Positions 8,162-18,466 of a stretch of 64,000 bases of DNA are shown piece after piece. Location of the stretch: the NCBI RefSeq assembly GCF_002934365.1, contig NZ_PTIY01000006.1, forward strand, positions 124,001 to 188,000, in the 5' to 3' direction. Both the position numbers and the translations under genes were made by a program. Source of the DNA: Methylobacter tundripaludum. Its GTDB lineage: Bacteria > Pseudomonadota > Gammaproteobacteria > Methylococcales > Methylomonadaceae. Position 1 is the first letter of the stretch, and each line of letters opens with the position of its first letter. The notes beneath the pieces were generated by a model. The model was given only the letters and a program-made list of their open reading frames with translations, made no database searches and was not told where the DNA came from.

Positions 8162-9631
8162 TTATTTACGATTAAACAAGCCAACCAGATACGCAAATCT
8201 GACCGCCCGTTCATGTGACAACTGATCCCACTGAAAACGCCACTTCCAATTACCCACAGTTGTACCTGGAGTATTCATACGATGCTCAGACCCCAATTCC
8301 AGAATATCCTGCATCGGAATGACCGCAAGGTTTGCAACCGATGCCAATGCGGCATGAATTAACGCACAATGCAGCGGCATAGCGGGCCTGCCGAGGTAAT
8401 CGTAAATGTGGTTCCTAGCATCATCGCTAATACCCTGCAGCCAGCCTAACGTTGTGTCATTATCATGAGTACCGGTGTAAACAACGCAGTTTTTCTCATA
8501 ATTGTCCGGCAAATAAGGGTTATCAGGGCCGTCGCCAAATGCGAACTGCAAGATCTTCATGCCCGGCAAACCAAACTCATCCCTTAACGCCTCAACTTCG
8601 GGTGTAATAATACCCAAATCCTCGGCAACCAACGGAATCGACCCATGCTCGGCTTTTATTGCATTTAATAACGCCTGGCCCGGCGCATTAACCCAAACGC
8701 CATTAATTGCGGTATCTTCATTGGCGGGTATTTCCCAGGCGGCTTCAAGTCCCCGGAAATGATCGATCCGAATAATATCAAACAACTCAAGCTGGGTTTC
8801 CATCCTTTCGACCCACCAATGAAATCCGGTGTTCTCCAGATGGTCCCAGTTATAGTGCGGGTTCCCCCAGCGCTGCCCTGTTTCAGAAAAATAATCGGGC
8901 GGCACACCGGCCACAACAGACATCTCACCTGATTTATCGAGCTTAAAAACCTCACGATGCGCCCAGACATCGGCACTGTCATAAGACACAAAAATAGGAA
9001 TATCGCCGAATAAAAAAACACCATGCCGGTTGGCGTAGACTTTTAATTCCAGCCATTGCCGGAAGAACACATATTGCTCAAATTTAATACATTCAATTTG
9101 TGTTTTTAGCCGGCGACGCGCTTCTTTTATGGCTTTTGCATCTCTTTCCTTGAAATGCTCCGGCCACTGGTTCCAGCATTGCTGGTTAAATTCAACTCTA
9201 AGCGCCAGAAACAACGCGAAATCATCGAGCCAGAACGCCTTGTCCCGGCAAAAAAGTTCAAAGTCCTCCTTATCCCGCTGTTCGGCGCTTTCCAGGTATC
9301 CATAATAAGCTTTTGTTACCAGACACCTTGTGGCGCAATTGCCGGCACATTCTTCGCATTTCTCGGTGCGGTGCAGCCACCCCCGCTTGACCAGCCACTC
9401 AATATTGATTAATGCAGGATTCCCGGCGTGGGCGGACAGGCATTGGTAGGGCGAACCATCCGCATGGGTCATGCCTAAAGGCAAAACTTGCCATACGCTC
9501 ACCCCCGAATCATGCAGAAACTTTACAAAATGGTAAGCTTCCTGCCCCAAATCACCCTGACGGCCCGCACCCGGCAACGATGTAATATGCAAAAGAATGC
9601 CGGCGCGGCGTTTATTTAAGACGTCATTCAC
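8162..9631 (-). CDS. malQ: 4-alpha-glucanotransferase (amylomaltase, GH77)
   Basis: MalQ moves alpha-1,4-glucan segments between maltooligosaccharides and acts in glycogen turnover. The 489-residue length is normal for bacterial amylomaltase. Family marks include ILLHITSLPG at the N-terminus, WQVLPLG, GDIPIFVSYDSADVWA, FDIIRIDHFRGLEAAWEIP with the catalytic Asp, VAEDLGIITPEV with the acid Glu and YTGTHDNDT. A Cys-rich insert CEECAGNCATRC near residue 95 is unusual and may bind metal. It is the downstream member of the minus-strand group glgC, GH57, malQ. Confidence 0.95.
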   Translation of the reverse strand: MNDVLNKRRAGILLHITSLPGAGRQGDLGQEAYHFVKFLHDSGVSVWQVLPLGMTHADGSPYQCLSAHAGNPALINIEWLVKRGWLHRTEKCEECAGNCATRCLVTKAYYGYLESAEQRDKEDFELFCRDKAFWLDDFALFLALRVEFNQQCWNQWPEHFKERDAKAIKEARRRLKTQIECIKFEQYVFFRQWLELKVYANRHGVFLFGDIPIFVSYDSADVWAHREVFKLDKSGEMSVVAGVPPDYFSETGQRWGNPHYNWDHLENTGFHWWVERMETQLELFDIIRIDHFRGLEAAWEIPANEDTAINGVWVNAPGQALLNAIKAEHGSIPLVAEDLGIITPEVEALRDEFGLPGMKILQFAFGDGPDNPYLPDNYEKNCVVYTGTHDNDTTLGWLQGISDDARNHIYDYLGRPAMPLHCALIHAALASVANLAVIPMQDILELGSEHRMNTPGTTVGNWKWRFQWDQLSHERAVRFAYLVGLFNRK

Positions 9632-9824
9632 TCTTAATGATCTCTTGTTTGTGGTAACTATTCAGCAAATGCTAACTTTATGGGAACGCGGCTAACACTG
9701 CGCGGCAGACTCGGCCGGATTGCCAAAAGCCAAATCCATTATGCCCTTTACAACAGGCTTTAATAACTTTACCTGTTATAGCTTTCATACAACTTTCAAT
9801 TTTAATCAGCCAAATATGTTAGCT

Positions 9825-11519
9825 TCATACAAGCTCGACGCCTGGACGCATTGCTCCTCCCATAGCCGGAGCGCCGGAACCTTGGGTAAATGACATCGCC
9901 AGATAAGCGGGGGGATCTTCACCCAGCAATCGATACAAATTAGCCAAATTAAGCCGGAATTGTTTCTCAAAGTTGCTGACCGCTTCGCCCGGATTATAAT
10001 CGCCAAACCACCAAAACCAGTCGGACCCTTCACAAACGGCTAACTGAAGCTCGGCCTGTTGCGCTTGTTTATCCGTTAACCTACCGGCGGCAATGACTTT
10101 GTCAAACGTCCATTTAGCATCCCCGAGCATATCCCAACCTCGATTCTTGTCCGCATCGCCTATCCAGGTCGAAAAAGTGCCGTAAACCCAACTGCCCGCA
10201 ACCATTTTCGACAGCGGCTTAACGTCAACATTCTTGCGCAGACATTCCGAAAAAGTCGTTAATTCAATAGCCTGATGATCGGCCAGACGATGATACAGGC
10301 CGTTGAGGAAGTAATAGCCATTAGCAGGAAAATACTCCCAGGCATTCTCGCCGTCCATAATAATTGAAACCACCTTGTCTCCGGCTTCATGCATGGCAAT
10401 ATTTTCCAGATGGTGGATCAGATCGCCGACCGCATCATCGGCATGCCATTTTGAATACTCAAAACCAATAAGATCGGATAAGCCGTCATCCCGGAAAAAG
10501 CAGGCTATATCGGTTTTTTTCAGTTTAAAAGGATGATGAATCCCTGTGTGTTTGGCGTTTTCAGGAAGATTCAAACTATTATGCAGCACGGACCCGCCGC
10601 TAGCCGCCCAATCAAAACCGAAGTCACCCAATATTTTTAAGGTCTGCTCGCTGATGCTGCCTTCCGAAGGCCAGCATCCTTTAGGCTCAAAACCAAAAAA
10701 CCGTTTAAACGTCTGCACGCCCTTTTCAAGATGCCACCATACGCGCTCCTTGCCTCCCGGATAGGCATCCAACTCAGGCAAAGGAGCACTCGGCATAGCC
10801 TCATGGGTGGAGTTCAAGTCCAGCAACAACGGCATGATAGGATGGGCGTAAGGCGTCACGGAAAGTTCAACCTGCCCTTTTCTGGCTAATGCCTTGTATC
10901 TACAGATAATACTGGTCAGCTGCTCGGCAATGACTTCTACAATTTCAATCCTGTCGTGCATGGTATAGCCGGAGCCTTTCTCTATCAGGCGTTTTATTCG
11001 GCTATCCGCCAACTTTATCGTTTCACCCATCCAAACCAAATGATACCAAACCAGAATATCGCTGATAAATTGAGAATTGACATACGTCAAAGAGTCGTAA
11101 TGCTGCTCAAGCCATTCGGCCATTTCAATCAATCTTTTAAAGGTCGGATAACGGTTGATTTGCCGTTCCCTGTTCGCACGCATGCAGTCTTTAACCAGTT
11201 TCATGCGCTCTTCAGGATCCGCCGGAATACTCGGGTTAACCAAAGCCGCCAATAAAGGATCGGTAATCGAAATGCGGTCATGCAAATAGCCGTTGACTTG
11301 CCGGGCATATTCCTCGATTTGTTCCAGAAGTATAGGCGCGAAATTCACCACCGCCTTAGCCTTCGGCACGGCTTCCAGATGCGCCGCCATATCCACATAG
11401 TCTTTAATAACATGCAGATAGGTCCACGGCAGCTTGAATTCTCCCGTCTGTAAATCCCTGTATTCCGGCTGGTGCATATGCCAGCACAAGACCAGTTTCA
11501 GTTTTCTTTTATCTGACAT
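9825..11519 (-). CDS. glycoside hydrolase family 57 protein, alpha-amylase-like
   Basis: The GH57 catalytic domain opens with [14 protein letters not shown], the family's first conserved region, and continues with [14 protein letters not shown] near residue 275, which carries the likely catalytic Glu, and [12 protein letters not shown], which carries the Asp/Glu region. The ATG at 11519 is preferred ([14 protein letters not shown] upstream), giving 564 residues. The start lies inside the last codons of glgC (11-base overlap), so the two are translationally coupled. GH57 enzymes act on alpha-1,4-glucans as amylases, glucanotransferases or branching enzymes. Which of these applies cannot be told here. 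Confidence 0.9.
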   Translation of the reverse strand: MSDKRKLKLVLCWHMHQPEYRDLQTGEFKLPWTYLHVIKDYVDMAAHLEAVPKAKAVVNFAPILLEQIEEYARQVNGYLHDRISITDPLLAALVNPSIPADPEERMKLVKDCMRANRERQINRYPTFKRLIEMAEWLEQHYDSLTYVNSQFISDILVWYHLVWMGETIKLADSRIKRLIEKGSGYTMHDRIEIVEVIAEQLTSIICRYKALARKGQVELSVTPYAHPIMPLLLDLNSTHEAMPSAPLPELDAYPGGKERVWWHLEKGVQTFKRFFGFEPKGCWPSEGSISEQTLKILGDFGFDWAASGGSVLHNSLNLPENAKHTGIHHPFKLKKTDIACFFRDDGLSDLIGFEYSKWHADDAVGDLIHHLENIAMHEAGDKVVSIIMDGENAWEYFPANGYYFLNGLYHRLADHQAIELTTFSECLRKNVDVKPLSKMVAGSWVYGTFSTWIGDADKNRGWDMLGDAKWTFDKVIAAGRLTDKQAQQAELQLAVCEGSDWFWWFGDYNPGEAVSNFEKQFRLNLANLYRLLGEDPPAYLAMSFTQGSGAPAMGGAMRPGVELV

Positions 11520-12789
11520 AATGTCTTCTTTGTCCCAGCATGTCCGGCGTAACCAAAACGACTCCACCGGGGCTCACATGGAATCTTTTCTCATCTTCGG
11601 CCCTGTTTTCGCCGATGATGGTGCCTTCCGGGACTTCGCTGCCTTTCTCTATAATCGCTTTGGTAATGCGGCAATGGCGGCCGATATTCACTTCCGGCAA
11701 AACAATGGTGTCTTGCAACGTTGTGTATGAGTTAACGCGGACATTAGAAAATAGCAGGGAATGCCTGACTTTCGCCCCGGAAATCACGCAACCGCCGGAA
11801 ACCATAGAGTCAACTGCCTGGCCCCGTCTTTTGTCGCTGTCGAAAACAAATTTGGCCGGCGGTGTTTGTTCCTGATAGGTCCAGATAGGCCAGGTTTTAT
11901 CGTATAAATTTAAATCCGGCTTTACGCCAATCAATTCCATGTTGGCCGCCCAGTATGCATCGATGGTCCCCACATCGCGCCAGTAACTTTGCACCCCGCT
12001 TTGCAAATCCAAAAAGGGGTAAGCGTTGGCGACATATTTATCGATAACCGCCGGAATAATATCCTTGCCGAAATCCCGGCTTGAGCTCTTGGTGTCGGCA
12101 TCTTTTAGCAATTGTTCAAACAAGAAACCGGCATTAAAAATATAAATACCCATGGATGCCAACGCAGTGTCCGTTCTGCCCGGCATAACCGGAGGATGCT
12201 CCGGCTTCTCAACAAAAGCCCTGACCCGCCTGTTTTCATCGACATCCATCACGCCGAAAGCGGTTGCATCCTGTAGCGAGACTTCGATACAGCCGATCGT
12301 CAAATCGGCCTTTTTTTCAACATGATCGGCAAGCATCGCGCCGTAATCCATTTTATAAATATGATCCCCGGCCAGCACTAGGATATGTTCAGGGCTACGG
12401 CTACGCAAAATATCAATATTCTGGAAAATAGCGTCAGCTGTTCCTTTATACCAGGAATTCTCGTCGTGCCGTTGCTGGGCCGGCATCAAATCGACATACT
12501 CGCCAAATTCGCCGCGTAAAAACCCCCAGCCCTGCTGGATGTGCCTGATCAGCGAATCCGACTTGTATTGGGTCAAAACGCCTATCTTGCGTATCCCCGA
12601 GTTCATGCAGTTCGACAGCGGAAAATCGATAATCCGAAACTTGCCGCCAAACGGTACAGCCGGCTTGGCGCGCCAATCGGTCATATTCATTAACCGCGAA
12701 CCTCGGCCACCGGCCAGTATTAATGCAATGGTATTGCGGGTTAACTGGCTGACATTATGATCATACTTATGATTACTTGACGCTGACAT
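11509..12789 (-). CDS. glgC: glucose-1-phosphate adenylyltransferase (ADP-glucose pyrophosphorylase)
   Basis: GlgC makes ADP-glucose from ATP and glucose-1-phosphate, the committed step of glycogen synthesis. The 426-residue protein has [11 protein letters not shown] near residue 23 (nucleotide loop), [20 protein letters not shown], the WYKGTADAI catalytic area, [11 protein letters not shown] and, at the C-terminus, a left-handed helix domain with hexapeptide repeats. Conserved Arg and Lys residues in the N-terminal and SDKRRG areas fit allosteric control by sugar phosphates, as known for this family. It is divergent from glgB with a 91-base shared promoter gap. Confidence 0.97.
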   Translation of the reverse strand: MSASSNHKYDHNVSQLTRNTIALILAGGRGSRLMNMTDWRAKPAVPFGGKFRIIDFPLSNCMNSGIRKIGVLTQYKSDSLIRHIQQGWGFLRGEFGEYVDLMPAQQRHDENSWYKGTADAIFQNIDILRSRSPEHILVLAGDHIYKMDYGAMLADHVEKKADLTIGCIEVSLQDATAFGVMDVDENRRVRAFVEKPEHPPVMPGRTDTALASMGIYIFNAGFLFEQLLKDADTKSSSRDFGKDIIPAVIDKYVANAYPFLDLQSGVQSYWRDVGTIDAYWAANMELIGVKPDLNLYDKTWPIWTYQEQTPPAKFVFDSDKRRGQAVDSMVSGGCVISGAKVRHSLLFSNVRVNSYTTLQDTIVLPEVNIGRHCRITKAIIEKGSEVPEGTIIGENRAEDEKRFHVSPGGVVLVTPDMLGQRRHYVR

Positions 12790-12880
12790 TTTTCATCTCC
12801 ATGTGGAATAGACTGACAACTCTTGATGTGTTTGGTAACATTCACGCAACTATTATTCCACTACACCGAGGCTATTCATA

Positions 12881-15055
12881 GTGAAAAAGCAATCTAATAA
12901 CGCACTTGATTCAGATGCTATAAAAATCATGGAAGCCAAACATCATGATCCTTTTTCAATTTTAGGCCGCCACCCCAAGAACGATCACATTCAGGTTAAA
13001 GTGTACCTGCCTTACGCGGAAACGGTCAGCTTGAGTCACAACGGCGCGGCCTTGAACCGGATACCGGATACCGACTTTTTTGAATATAACGCCGAACCCG
13101 GCCGGTTGCCGGCTCATTACCGCCTGTCCTGGATCGATAAAGACGGCAACAGCCACGAAAACTACGACCCGTATGATTTCGGTCCGCAACTGCCGGAATT
13201 TGACCAACACCTATTCGGCGAAGGCAAGCACTGGCATATCTACCAAAAATTGGGCGGACATCTGCACAGCGTCGACGGCATTGCCGGGGTTTTGTTTACG
13301 GTTTGGGCGCCCAATGCCGGACGGGTCAGCGTAGTCGGCGATTTCAATCGCTGGGACGGACGTTGCAATCCGATGCGCAGCTTGGGCGGCAGCGGCATTT
13401 GGGAACTGTTCGTACCGGATTTGCAAGCCGGCTGTTTCTATAAATTTGAGATATTAAACCGCAATACCCATGAGGTTCTGTTAAAAACCGACCCTTACGG
13501 ACAGCAATTCGAATTCCGCCCCAACACCTCGTCAATTGTTGTCCATGAAAACAACTATGATTGGCAGGATCAGCAATGGCTGGATGACCGTGTCCGCCAC
13601 AATTGGCTGCATGAACCCATGTCTATCTACGAGGTTCACCTGGGTTCCTGGCGCCGCGATCATCTGGGCAATTTCCTCAATTACCGCGAACTGGCCGTAC
13701 AGCTGGTCGACTATGTCAAGGAGATGGGCTTCAGCCATATTGAGTTATTGCCGGTCACCGAACACCCGCTGGACGCCTCCTGGGGTTATCAAACCACCGG
13801 CTATTTCGCCCCGACCAGCCGTCACGGCACGCCGGACGATTTCCGCTATTTCATCGACACCTGCCATCAAAACGGCATCGGCGTAATCCTGGACTGGGTA
13901 CCCGCACATTTTCCCAAAGACAGCTTTGCGCTGGCCCGTTTCGACGGCAGCGCGCTTTATGAGCACGAAGACCCGCGCAAAGGCGAACACCGCGACTGGG
14001 GCACATTGATTTATAACTACGGCCGCAACGAAGTTAAAAACTTTTTGCTGGCCAGCGCGATGTTCTGGCTGGAGGAATTCCACCTCGACGGCTTGCGGGT
14101 CGATGCCGTGGCCTCGATGCTGTATCTGGATTATTCCCGCAACGAGAATGACTGGATTCCCAACATGTACGGCGGCAACGAAAACCTGGAAGCGATCGAC
14201 TTCCTCAGAGAACTCAATACCGTCACCCACGACCAGCACCCCGGCACGGTGATGATGGCTGAAGAATCCACGTCCTGGCCGCAAGTAACCCGGCCGACCT
14301 GGACCGGCGGCTTGGGCTTCTCGATGAAATGGAATATGGGCTGGATGCACGACACGCTGGCCTATATGAGCCAGGAGCCGATACACCGCAAATATCATCA
14401 CGACCAGCTCACGTTCGGGATGCTCTATGCTTTTACCGAAAACTTCTGCCTGCCCTTCTCCCACGACGAAGTCGTGCATGGCAAAGGCTCCCTGGTCAAC
14501 AAAATGCCGGGGGACGAATGGCAACGCTTCGCCAACCTTCGGCTGCTTTACACCTTGATGTACACCTATCCCGGCAAAAAACTGCTGTTTATGGGCTGCG
14601 AATTCGGGCAAGGCTCCGAATGGAACTTTAACAGGCCATTGGACTGGTATGTACTGGACTACCCGCATCACCAAGGCATACAAACGCTGGTAAAAGACCT
14701 GAACCATCTTTATAAAAAGCACCCGGCCTTGTACCAGCATGATTTCGATCATCACGGTTTTGACTGGATCGATTGCCATGATGTGCAACAGTCCATCATC
14801 AGTTACCGGCGCAAAACCGAAAATGAAAACTTGATTGTCATACTCAACTTTACCCCGGTACCCCGCGAAGAATACCGGATAGGCGTACCTCTGGAAGGCG
14901 CCTATACGGAAATATTCAATTCCGATTCCGGCTACTACGACGGCAGCAATGTCGGCAACGGCGTAGCATTGTCGGAACCTACGCCGTGGATGAATCAGCC
15001 CTACTCTATCAGCCTTACCTTACCTCCGTTAGGCGCCGTAATTTTGAAATTATAG
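12881..15055 (+). CDS. glgB: 1,4-alpha-glucan branching enzyme (GH13)
   Basis: GlgB introduces alpha-1,6 branches into glycogen. The 724 residues contain an N-terminal beta-sandwich ([12 protein letters not shown]), a second CBM48 module ([18 protein letters not shown]), the GH13 barrel with [12 protein letters not shown] (nucleophile Asp), [10 protein letters not shown] (acid Glu) and [13 protein letters not shown], and a C-terminal beta domain. Length and order match the two-module GlgB type. It is followed by repeat R2 and then glgA in the same direction, probably one transcription unit. A GH57 branching-type enzyme is encoded at 20145, so branching activity may be duplicated. Confidence 0.97.
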   Translation: MKKQSNNALDSDAIKIMEAKHHDPFSILGRHPKNDHIQVKVYLPYAETVSLSHNGAALNRIPDTDFFEYNAEPGRLPAHYRLSWIDKDGNSHENYDPYDFGPQLPEFDQHLFGEGKHWHIYQKLGGHLHSVDGIAGVLFTVWAPNAGRVSVVGDFNRWDGRCNPMRSLGGSGIWELFVPDLQAGCFYKFEILNRNTHEVLLKTDPYGQQFEFRPNTSSIVVHENNYDWQDQQWLDDRVRHNWLHEPMSIYEVHLGSWRRDHLGNFLNYRELAVQLVDYVKEMGFSHIELLPVTEHPLDASWGYQTTGYFAPTSRHGTPDDFRYFIDTCHQNGIGVILDWVPAHFPKDSFALARFDGSALYEHEDPRKGEHRDWGTLIYNYGRNEVKNFLLASAMFWLEEFHLDGLRVDAVASMLYLDYSRNENDWIPNMYGGNENLEAIDFLRELNTVTHDQHPGTVMMAEESTSWPQVTRPTWTGGLGFSMKWNMGWMHDTLAYMSQEPIHRKYHHDQLTFGMLYAFTENFCLPFSHDEVVHGKGSLVNKMPGDEWQRFANLRLLYTLMYTYPGKKLLFMGCEFGQGSEWNFNRPLDWYVLDYPHHQGIQTLVKDLNHLYKKHPALYQHDFDHHGFDWIDCHDVQQSIISYRRKTENENLIVILNFTPVPREEYRIGVPLEGAYTEIFNSDSGYYDGSNVGNGVALSEPTPWMNQPYSISLTLPPLGAVILKL

Positions 15056-15060
15056 GTTTT

Positions 15061-15182
15061 AGGCGAAGGGCGAAGGGCGAAGGGCGAAGGGCGAAGGGCG
15101 AAGGGCGAAAAAGTTTGCATCTAAATTTAAAAAACGTTCCAATTTTTAGCCTTTAGCCTTTAGCCTTTGGCCTTTAGCCTTG
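15061..15182. repeat. heptamer inverted array, family R2 (copy 2)
   Basis: Seven exact or near-exact tandem heptamers (AGGCGAA then GGGCGAA six times) occupy 15061-15109. After an AT-rich spacer, five TTTAGCC-type heptamers run to about 15182. The two arms are roughly complementary and would fold into a long imperfect hairpin between glgB and glgA. It is the cleanest copy of the family. Confidence 0.92.
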
Positions 15183-15256
15183 AAAATATCATCCGGTGTT
15201 CGATAACAAACCTAACATCTGTTGAGTAGTTATCCTTTAATAAAACAAGCAAGACC

Positions 15257-16690
15257 ATGAAAAAAATACTTTTTGTCACCAGTGAAACGCATCCTCTGAT
15301 TAAAACCGGAGGACTGGCTGACGTTTCCGGCAGTCTGCCCAAAGCACTCGTCGAATTGGGCGAAGATGCGCGCATTATCATGCCGAATTATCAAGCCATC
15401 AAAACGACCGAAGAAATTCGCTACTTAAGCACTATCTATGTCAATAATTACGCGGTGAATATCCTGGAAACCCGGCTGCCGGGCACCGGCGTCATCGTGT
15501 GGCTGGTAGACGCCCCGGAATTCTTCAATGTTCCCGGCAATCCCTATCATGATAAACACGGCAATCCCTGGGCCAACAGTGCCGAACGTTTCGCCCTTTT
15601 CTGCCGCGTCACGGTAGAAGTCGCGATGAACCGGAGCTATCTGGACTGGAAGCCCGACATCGTTCACTGCAACGACTGGCAAAGCGGACTGGTCCCGGCG
15701 CTGCTGTCTTTGGAATACAGCAGGCCCGCTACCGTTTTTACAATACATAACATGGCTTATCAGGGGATATTCCCAAGCGCGACTTACCTTTCCTTGAATT
15801 TGCCCGGCCAACTTTGGAACCCTTACGGTATCGAATATTACGGCATGCTGTCATTCCTTAAAGGCGGCCTGGTCTATTCGGACCGCATCACCACCGTAAG
15901 CCCGACCTATGCCAAGGAAATTCAAACCGCCGAGTTCGGCTACGGCCTGGAAGGCCTGTTAAGCCACCGCAAAGACTTTCTGAGCGGCATTATCAACGGC
16001 ATAGATACCGACCACTGGAACCCGGAAACCGACAGCAACATCAGCCAAACCTATAATCATTTAACGCTAACCAAAAAACGGCTCAACAAAACGGCGCTGC
16101 AGGAAAAACTATCCCTGCCCGTTGACGATAGCATCCCCGTATTCGGGCTTATCAGCCGATTGATCGAACAAAAAGGCATCGACCTGATACTGGAATGCCT
16201 CCCCGAGATGCTGACCCACCGGCTGCAATTTGTACTGCTCGGCAACGGCAACAAAGGTTTTGAACAACGCCTGCATAATTTTGCCGAAAGCCACCCCGAC
16301 AAAATATCGGTCACCATCGGTTATGACGAAACGCTGGCGCACATGATTGAAGCAGGGGCGGATATATTCCTGATGCCCTCGCGCTTTGAGCCCTGCGGCT
16401 TAAACCAGATTTACAGCCAACGCTACGGCACCATACCCATCGTCAGAAAAACCGGCGGACTGGCCGATACCGTCGTCGACGCCGTCCCGGAAACGCTGGA
16501 CAATAAAACCGCGACAGGCCTTGTGTTTAATGAAGCAAGCCCTGCGGCATTGATGGAAGCGATTAAACGCTCGCTGATTTTGTATACCCACCCTAAAACC
16601 TGGAAACAGCTGCAAACCACCGGCATGAAAAGAGACTACTCGTGGAGCACAAGCGCCCAGCAATACATGACTTTGTACAGTCATCTGTAG
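15257..16690 (+). CDS. glgA: glycogen synthase (ADP-glucose type, GT5)
   Basis: GlgA transfers glucose from ADP-glucose to growing alpha-1,4 chains. The 477-residue protein starts with KILFVTSETHPLIKTGGLADV, which holds the KTGGLAD ADP-glucose-binding loop. HNDWQSGL-like HCNDWQSGLVPALL is near residue 140 and FTIHNMAYQG near 160. The C-terminal nucleotide-binding region has PSRFEPCGLNQIYSQRYGTIP with the catalytic Glu, then TGGLADTV. It lies downstream of glgB across repeat R2. Its 3' end converges on the phospholipase D-like gene. Confidence 0.97.
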   Translation: MKKILFVTSETHPLIKTGGLADVSGSLPKALVELGEDARIIMPNYQAIKTTEEIRYLSTIYVNNYAVNILETRLPGTGVIVWLVDAPEFFNVPGNPYHDKHGNPWANSAERFALFCRVTVEVAMNRSYLDWKPDIVHCNDWQSGLVPALLSLEYSRPATVFTIHNMAYQGIFPSATYLSLNLPGQLWNPYGIEYYGMLSFLKGGLVYSDRITTVSPTYAKEIQTAEFGYGLEGLLSHRKDFLSGIINGIDTDHWNPETDSNISQTYNHLTLTKKRLNKTALQEKLSLPVDDSIPVFGLISRLIEQKGIDLILECLPEMLTHRLQFVLLGNGNKGFEQRLHNFAESHPDKISVTIGYDETLAHMIEAGADIFLMPSRFEPCGLNQIYSQRYGTIPIVRKTGGLADTVVDAVPETLDNKTATGLVFNEASPAALMEAIKRSLILYTHPKTWKQLQTTGMKRDYSWSTSAQQYMTLYSHL

Positions 16691-16702
16691 CGGGCAAGCC
16701 GC

Positions 16703-16725
16703 AAGGGTACGCTATGCGTACCTTT
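16703..16725. terminator. weak hairpin between converging genes
   Basis: AAGGGTACGC, a TAT loop and GCGTACCTTT form a near-perfect stem 13 bases after the glgA stop and 31 bases from the end of the opposite-strand gene. There is no long T run, so termination would be weak. Confidence 0.4.
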
Positions 16726-16755
16726 CGGTATTCGATCGTTCACACATAAACCGGC

Positions 16756-18348
16756 TCAGTAATACACTCTAAACGACCGCCGTATTTGCTCAAACTCATA
16801 CAGATAAGGCTTTGCCACTTCGTAATTGGCGGCCACGACCAGCAGGTCGTGTGAAAAAACCGAGGTGTTGTACCAGTTGAAACTGCCTTCAATAACGATG
16901 TAGTCGTCAATAATGCAGTATTTGGAATGGATCGGCGAATACGGCACCGGATGATCGTCTTGCCCGTAAACCAGGCCGACCGAAATGCCCGCATACTTTA
17001 GCCGGTCCACTGTCGGCAGCAACGGCCTGGCCAGCTCTTCCGCCATCGGCCGCTCCACGCCGATACGCCCCTGTCTGGCCAGATGCCCGTTCAGCAGGAT
17101 ATGAACGTTGACGCCCCGGTGATGGGCATTGATCAACGCATTGACCACGCTGTCGTGGTGATCACCCAACAAATCGCCGATCAGGAATAACGACACTTTA
17201 ACCGAATATCGGGCGCGGTTGATTTCGGCCAATATCGCGTGATGCGGGCGGTAGGGCTTGCCGTTCAGCATAACGTGCCGGCCAAAGGTATAGAGCAGGT
17301 TGAAATGACTCAACGGATCGATGCCGTATTTCTGGTTGACGCCGCCGCGCTGGCTTTGAAAGATATTATCCAGCAGTCGGCAGATGCCTTTGGAATGGAA
17401 AGTCATGCCCGATTCCCAATTGGCCCACCAGCGATCGAAGGTGATATTGAACGAACCCAGTATGCTGTCCTCGTCATTAAAAATAATGAACTTGGTGTGC
17501 ATATCCGGCTCCACTTCGATCAGATGATGCTTGGGGCTGCAAAACACGCCGATCAACTCGATCCGGGAACGCTTTAAGCGCGCATAGTTGTGACTGTTGG
17601 TCAGCGTCATTTTTCGCCAATCGACGATGCACTGCACCAAGACTCCCTGATCGCTGGCGTGCAGCAAATGCGTCGTAAAATCATAATCGTCTATGCAATC
17701 GACACTGACTTTTATCGTGCATAAACGCCCGGGATTCTCGTGCTTGCAACGGATAACCTTGTCGATCAGGTCGTGAATATAGCGCTTCGGGTGGTAAGGA
17801 TGGTATTGCTGTCCCTTGGTGAACTTGGGCACCAGCTGCAAAGCTTCGAAATGATGGTTGTACCAATCGACATCGCTCTGCAATTCACCGGCATTCAGTT
17901 CGTAGGCCCGATAACTGCTAGGCGTCGACCAATCGCCAGTAATCCTTCGGTACTGCGGGCTGTCTCCCTGGAGCTGGTGCCAGTCCATAAAGATATATTC
18001 GTTTTGGGAGGCAATCGAGTGCTCGTCCAGATGCACGATAAAAGCGAACTTAACGCAATTGATCTGGCCGAAGTTGCTGGAAAACGGGTGGATATAAAAA
18101 TCCCGCGTGCAGCGTTTGTGGCGGTCCCACTGAATGTCATAGGCGTCGGTATCGACGATGTAGGTTTCGCAGACCGCATCGCGGTAGACTTTTAAGATAA
18201 CCTTTACATTGGCCTGAACGCCGTAGAACACATCGAAATCTATTTTTCCCCAGCGGATATAGAATTTGTCGTTGAAATCGTTAACTCTCTGGAAAGAGCC
18301 GCCCAGGTTTCCGTGAGTGGGCGAGGCATAGTGTTCGGCTATCTGCAT
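16756..18348 (-). CDS. phospholipase D-superfamily protein in the glycogen cluster
   Basis: The 530-residue protein has two HKD-type motifs. The first, at His284, reads HTKFIIFND, with Asn at the usual Asp position, and is followed by GSFN. The second, at His474, is canonical (HSKYCIID, six residues, GSFN). The first 130 residues form a separate beta-rich region without a recognised name (KFYIRWGKIDFDVFYGVQ). There is no signal peptide or membrane segment. The superfamily includes phosphodiesterases acting on lipids, nucleic acids or other phosphodiesters; the substrate is unknown. ATG 18348 (MQIAEHY) is chosen because GGAGA lies 7 bases upstream. An ATG at 18381 is also in frame. Confidence 0.8.
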   Translation of the reverse strand: MQIAEHYASPTHGNLGGSFQRVNDFNDKFYIRWGKIDFDVFYGVQANVKVILKVYRDAVCETYIVDTDAYDIQWDRHKRCTRDFYIHPFSSNFGQINCVKFAFIVHLDEHSIASQNEYIFMDWHQLQGDSPQYRRITGDWSTPSSYRAYELNAGELQSDVDWYNHHFEALQLVPKFTKGQQYHPYHPKRYIHDLIDKVIRCKHENPGRLCTIKVSVDCIDDYDFTTHLLHASDQGVLVQCIVDWRKMTLTNSHNYARLKRSRIELIGVFCSPKHHLIEVEPDMHTKFIIFNDEDSILGSFNITFDRWWANWESGMTFHSKGICRLLDNIFQSQRGGVNQKYGIDPLSHFNLLYTFGRHVMLNGKPYRPHHAILAEINRARYSVKVSLFLIGDLLGDHHDSVVNALINAHHRGVNVHILLNGHLARQGRIGVERPMAEELARPLLPTVDRLKYAGISVGLVYGQDDHPVPYSPIHSKYCIIDDYIVIEGSFNWYNTSVFSHDLLVVAANYEVAKPYLYEFEQIRRSFRVYY

Positions 18349-18466
18349 AGGTTTATCTCCATGATAAAAGGGCATAGGCATCTAAACAACGTGTCATCCC
18401 GGCAGGGATTACCGGGATGACGATAATACAATCCATGCGAATACCTTGTAAGCCGCTTACAATTTC

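Noticed and set aside
13745-14788. A 347-codon open frame on the strand opposite glgB
   Set aside because: It lies wholly inside the well-supported glgB gene, has no ribosome-binding site or recognisable domain, and its composition is that of a reverse-complement shadow.
15061-15182. Tandem repeats considered as a CRISPR array
   Set aside because: Units are 7 bases long without spacers and there are no cas genes; the array is an inverted heptamer repeat.
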